Source: CAZGHF01 sp964525595
Lineage (GTDB): Bacteria > Patescibacteriota > Minisyncoccia > UBA6257 > GWB1-50-10
Direction: 5' to 3'
Assembly (NCBI GenBank): GCA_964525595.1
Contig: CAZGHF010000021.1
Span: 1 to 8,403 of the forward strand
DNA length: 8,403 nucleotides
Under the pieces are notes generated by a model. It was given only the letters and a program-made list of their open reading frames with translations, did not search any database and was not told where the DNA came from. Shown in pieces: positions 6,018 to 8,403 of the stretch. Position numbers and translations under genes: made by a program. Position 1 is the first letter of the stretch, and the number at the start of each line of letters is the position of its first letter.

Positions 6018-7054
6018 TAATCCTTGCTGTTGTAATCAGTTTGTCAGTCTTGATTCTCGTTCACGAAATCGGCCATTTTGCCTCCGCAAAAATTTTCGGT
6101 GTTCAGGTGGAAGAGTTCGGGCTTGGCTTCCCGCCGCGACTCTTCGGCAGGAAAATAGGAGAGACCGTTTACAGCTTTAACCTTTTACCTTTTGGCGGGT
6201 TTGTGAGAATTTTCGGTGAGGACAGCGACGAGAAAAGTCCGGGGAGTTTTTCAGCTCAGCCGGTGACCAAACGTTCGGTTATTATCCTTGCCGGAGTTTT
6301 AATGAACCTTATTTTAGCGTGGCTCATTTTTAGTACTGTTCTTTTAATTGGTGCTCCTAAGCACCTTCTTATCGCTCAAGTTTCACCCGATTCACCGGCA
6401 AGCGCCGCCGGTCTTAAGGAGGGCGACGTTGTTTTAGAAATGAAAATCGGCAATACCGTTCTTGTCGACCCGATTCAAAGTGAAGAATTTGTCGGGTTGG
6501 TAAATACCGTCCCAACCGGACTCTCTGAGCTTAAAGTAATGAGAGGAAAAAGCCTTTTTAGCACGACTTTAGAAGGAAGAGAAAAACCTCCGGAAGGTCA
6601 GGGTCCTTTGGGAATAAGTCTCGTTGATTTGGGTTTTGCCAGTGTCTCTCTGGGAGAAAGTTTCGTTAAGGGGTTCGGGACGACGATTTCCACTCTGAAG
6701 CTGGTGACGATTGGTTTTGTGGATTTTTTCTCCAATCTTATAGTTCGGCCGGAAGTGCTTGAGACCGTTGCCGGTCCAGTCGGAATTTTTGCTCTGGCTT
6801 TTCAAACTGGTTCTCTGGGGTTTGTTTATCTTCTTCAATTTACGGCTTTTATTTCGATAAATCTTGTGGTTTTAAATCTGCTTCCTTTTCCGGCGCTTGA
6901 TGGCGGCAGGTTTCTTTTTCTCATAATTGAAAAAGTAAGAATGAAACCAATTTCCAGAAAAATCCAGACTGCGATTAATGCGTTTGGTTTCGCTTTCCTC
7001 TTAATTCTTATGGTTTTGATAACCATCCAAGATATCGGTAGACTTGTTAATTAG
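6014..7054 (+). CDS. rseP: RIP metalloprotease RseP (site-2 protease family)
   Basis: This is an inner-membrane zinc protease that cleaves substrates within the bilayer, for example anti-sigma factors or leftover signal peptides. The 346-residue product carries the zinc motif HEIGH (His17, Glu18, His21) in the first membrane helix, a second hydrophobic segment at about 87-113, a single PDZ domain at about 115-190 (SPDSPASAAGLKEGDVVLEM), hydrophobic segments at about 265-290 and 322-340, and the third zinc-ligand motif LNLLPFPALDGGRF (Asp296). E. coli RseP is about 450 residues with two PDZ domains; the single-PDZ form here resembles the shorter Gram-positive type. No anti-sigma factor or sigma factor is visible nearby, so the substrate is unknown. 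The ATG overlaps the frr stop. Confidence 0.95.
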   Translation: MIILAVVISLSVLILVHEIGHFASAKIFGVQVEEFGLGFPPRLFGRKIGETVYSFNLLPFGGFVRIFGEDSDEKSPGSFSAQPVTKRSVIILAGVLMNLILAWLIFSTVLLIGAPKHLLIAQVSPDSPASAAGLKEGDVVLEMKIGNTVLVDPIQSEEFVGLVNTVPTGLSELKVMRGKSLFSTTLEGREKPPEGQGPLGISLVDLGFASVSLGESFVKGFGTTISTLKLVTIGFVDFFSNLIVRPEVLETVAGPVGIFALAFQTGSLGFVYLLQFTAFISINLVVLNLLPFPALDGGRFLFLIIEKVRMKPISRKIQTAINAFGFAFLLILMVLITIQDIGRLVN

Positions 7055-7072
7055 CTGTTAAAATTTTATAAT
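7044..7072 (+). promoter_or_regulatory. Promoter of the VirD4-like gene (TTGTTA-17-TATAAT)
   Basis: TTGTTA at 7044-7049 (4 of 6) is followed by exactly 17 bp and a perfect TATAAT at 7067-7072. The -35 lies in the last codons of rseP. The expected transcription start is near 7079, leaving about 5 nt before the ATG at 7084. This is the best promoter in the window, and it makes the downstream ATPase a separate transcription unit with a near-leaderless mRNA. An AGG at 7075-7077 is the only Shine-Dalgarno-like trace and would be partly outside such a transcript. Confidence 0.6.
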
Positions 7073-7083
7073 CTAGGTAAAAC

Positions 7084-8403
7084 ATGGCAGTTCTTACGGA
7101 AGAAAAAGATGTTATTTATTTTGGCCGGACTAATTTCAGGAATTCCAACCGGCTTTTCGGCATTAAGCGAAAAGATAGGAGACAGCATACCTATGTTATC
7201 GGTAAGACCGGTACCGGTAAGTCGGCTATGCTTAATAACATGATTATTCAGGATATTGCGAACGGCGAGGGGGTTTGTGTTGTTGACCCGCACGGGGAGC
7301 TGGTTGAAGACATTATTACTAAAATTCCGGAAGAGAGAATTGACGATGTTGTTTATTTCAATCCGGCCGATACCGACTACCATATCGGTTTCAATATTCT
7401 TGATTTGCCGGATCCAAAATACAAGCATTTGGTCGCTTCGGGTTTGATGGGGATTTTCACCAAGATTTGGGCGAATGTCTGGTCAGCCAGAATGGAATAT
7501 ATCTTAAACAACGCAATTCTTGCCCTACTCGATACTCCGGGCAGTACTCTTTTGGGCGTGACGAGAATTTTAGTCGACAAGGAATACAGACAGCAAATAA
7601 TTGCCAACGTTAAAGACCCGGTGGTTAAGGCTTTTTGGATTCACGAATTTGAGGAATGGCGGGACCAGTTCCGGAATGAGGCCATCGCGCCGATTCAGAA
7701 CAAAGTCGGTCAGTTTCTTTCCACCGCTCTTATCAGAAACATTGTCGGTCAATCAAAGAGCACGATTGATATTTTCGACATTATGAACGAAGGGAAAATA
7801 TTCCTCGTAAACGTTTCCAAGGGAAGAATCGGCGAGGACAACTCCGCTCTTTTGGGAGCGATGATTATAACCAAAATTCAGCTTGCGGCGATGGAACGAG
7901 TGCGGATTCCCGAAGACGAGCGGGTTGACTTTTACCTTTACGTTGACGAGTTTCAGAACTTTGCGACTGAAAGCTTTGCCGGAATTCTCTCTGAAGCAAG
8001 GAAATACCGTTTAAATCTCACGCTTGCCCATCAATACATAGGCCAGCTTATTACCGATTTCTCAAACAATGTTTCAACCAAGGTGCGAGACGCTGTTTTC
8101 GGCAACGTAGGGACAATGATAATTTTTCGGGTCGGGGCGGCTGACGCCGAATTTTTAGAAGCAGAGTTTTCACCCGAGTTTACCCAGCAGGACTTGGTTA
8201 ATCTTCCTAATTACCAAGTTTATTTGAAACTTATGGTAAACGGCGTGACTTGCCGACCTTTTTCGGCAAAGACTATAATACCTTTTAAAATCAGACCTTC
8301 TTACGTTACTAAAGAGGAAGTTATTAAGAATTCCTATAAGCGGTATGGGAGGCCGAGTGCCGTGGTAGAGAAAGAAATTATTGAATGGACCGAATCGGGA
8401 ATG
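7084..8403 (+). CDS. VirD4/TraG-like type IV secretion ATPase, partial (runs off the right edge)
   Basis: The frame from ATG 7084 stays open for 440 codons to the window end with no stop. Walker A is YVIGKTGTGKSAMLNNMI (lysine at about 46). It is followed by VCVVDPHGELVEDII (about 64-78), the strand-plus-DPHG pattern of VirD4/TraG and related HerA-FtsK superfamily ATPases. Walker B is FYLYVDEFQNFA (about 283-294) and the later LTLAHQYIGQL segment (about 312-322) matches the TraG/TraM-recognition Q motif. Family members are hexameric DNA-pumping or coupling ATPases of conjugation and type IV secretion. There is no N-terminal membrane segment, unlike classical VirD4, so this copy is soluble or recruited by a partner. 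Such genes are common in CPR genomes, where their substrate is not known to me. No relaxase, pilin or VirB gene is visible in the window; neighbours beyond the right edge would decide its role. Confidence 0.85.
   Translation, partial: MAVLTEEKDVIYFGRTNFRNSNRLFGIKRKDRRQHTYVIGKTGTGKSAMLNNMIIQDIANGEGVCVVDPHGELVEDIITKIPEERIDDVVYFNPADTDYHIGFNILDLPDPKYKHLVASGLMGIFTKIWANVWSARMEYILNNAILALLDTPGSTLLGVTRILVDKEYRQQIIANVKDPVVKAFWIHEFEEWRDQFRNEAIAPIQNKVGQFLSTALIRNIVGQSKSTIDIFDIMNEGKIFLVNVSKGRIGEDNSALLGAMIITKIQLAAMERVRIPEDERVDFYLYVDEFQNFATESFAGILSEARKYRLNLTLAHQYIGQLITDFSNNVSTKVRDAVFGNVGTMIIFRVGAADAEFLEAEFSPEFTQQDLVNLPNYQVYLKLMVNGVTCRPFSAKTIIPFKIRPSYVTKEEVIKNSYKRYGRPSAVVEKEIIEWTESGM

Noticed and set aside
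7066..7752. Small open frames on both strands over 7066-7786
   Set aside because: They lie inside the long open frame from 7084 that carries intact ATPase motifs.
1..8403. CRISPR array, tRNA, insertion sequence or long repeat
   Set aside because: Reading both strands showed no spaced direct repeats, cloverleaf sequence, transposase motif or terminal inverted repeat.

Overview
The window looks like part of the chromosome of a reduced, uncultivated bacterium, most likely a Patescibacteria/CPR (Parcubacteria-like) lineage. The reasons are short ribosomal proteins, genes that overlap or nearly abut, almost no Shine-Dalgarno sequences, and a frr-rseP pair without the lipid and isoprenoid genes usually found between them. 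TGA is used as an ordinary stop (murA, frr), so the code is not the UGA-glycine code of Gracilibacteria. A run of 10 Ns and a broken reading frame at the left edge suggest a metagenome assembly. The lineage is an inference from gene content, not from a marker-gene tree.

Layout. Positions 1-981 hold the end of a ribosomal protein operon on the + strand: the C-terminus of L17 (rplQ), then L13 (rplM) and S9 (rpsI). A convergent gene on the - strand (950-2311) overlaps the end of rpsI by 32 bp. It encodes a membrane-anchored protein with a PEGA-like domain and a probable beta-propeller, of unknown function. A 48-bp divergent spacer (2312-2359) carries promoter-like sequences facing both ways. From 2360 to 7054 a tight + strand cluster runs murA (cell-wall precursor synthesis), mreB (shape cytoskeleton), a DNA polymerase III delta'-like gene (holB, interrupted by the N gap), frr (ribosome recycling) and rseP (site-2 intramembrane protease). 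A good promoter at the end of rseP then drives a VirD4/TraG-like ATPase gene that runs off the right edge (7084-8403, no stop reached).

The genes are mostly housekeeping: translation at both ends of the ribosome cycle (L17, L13, S9, RRF), envelope growth (MurA, MreB), chromosome replication (delta') and membrane proteolysis (RseP). The two accessory-looking genes are the PEGA/propeller protein and the VirD4-like ATPase. I see no tRNA, rRNA, CRISPR array, insertion sequence or long repeat.

The best second-look points are the Cys-to-Asp change in MurA (predicted fosfomycin insensitivity), an Asp-to-Asn change in the MreB phosphate-2 motif, near-leaderless promoter spacing at two transcription units combined with an almost complete lack of Shine-Dalgarno sites, the misassembled holB, and the uncharacterised exported propeller protein. 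I found no convincing new multi-gene system.
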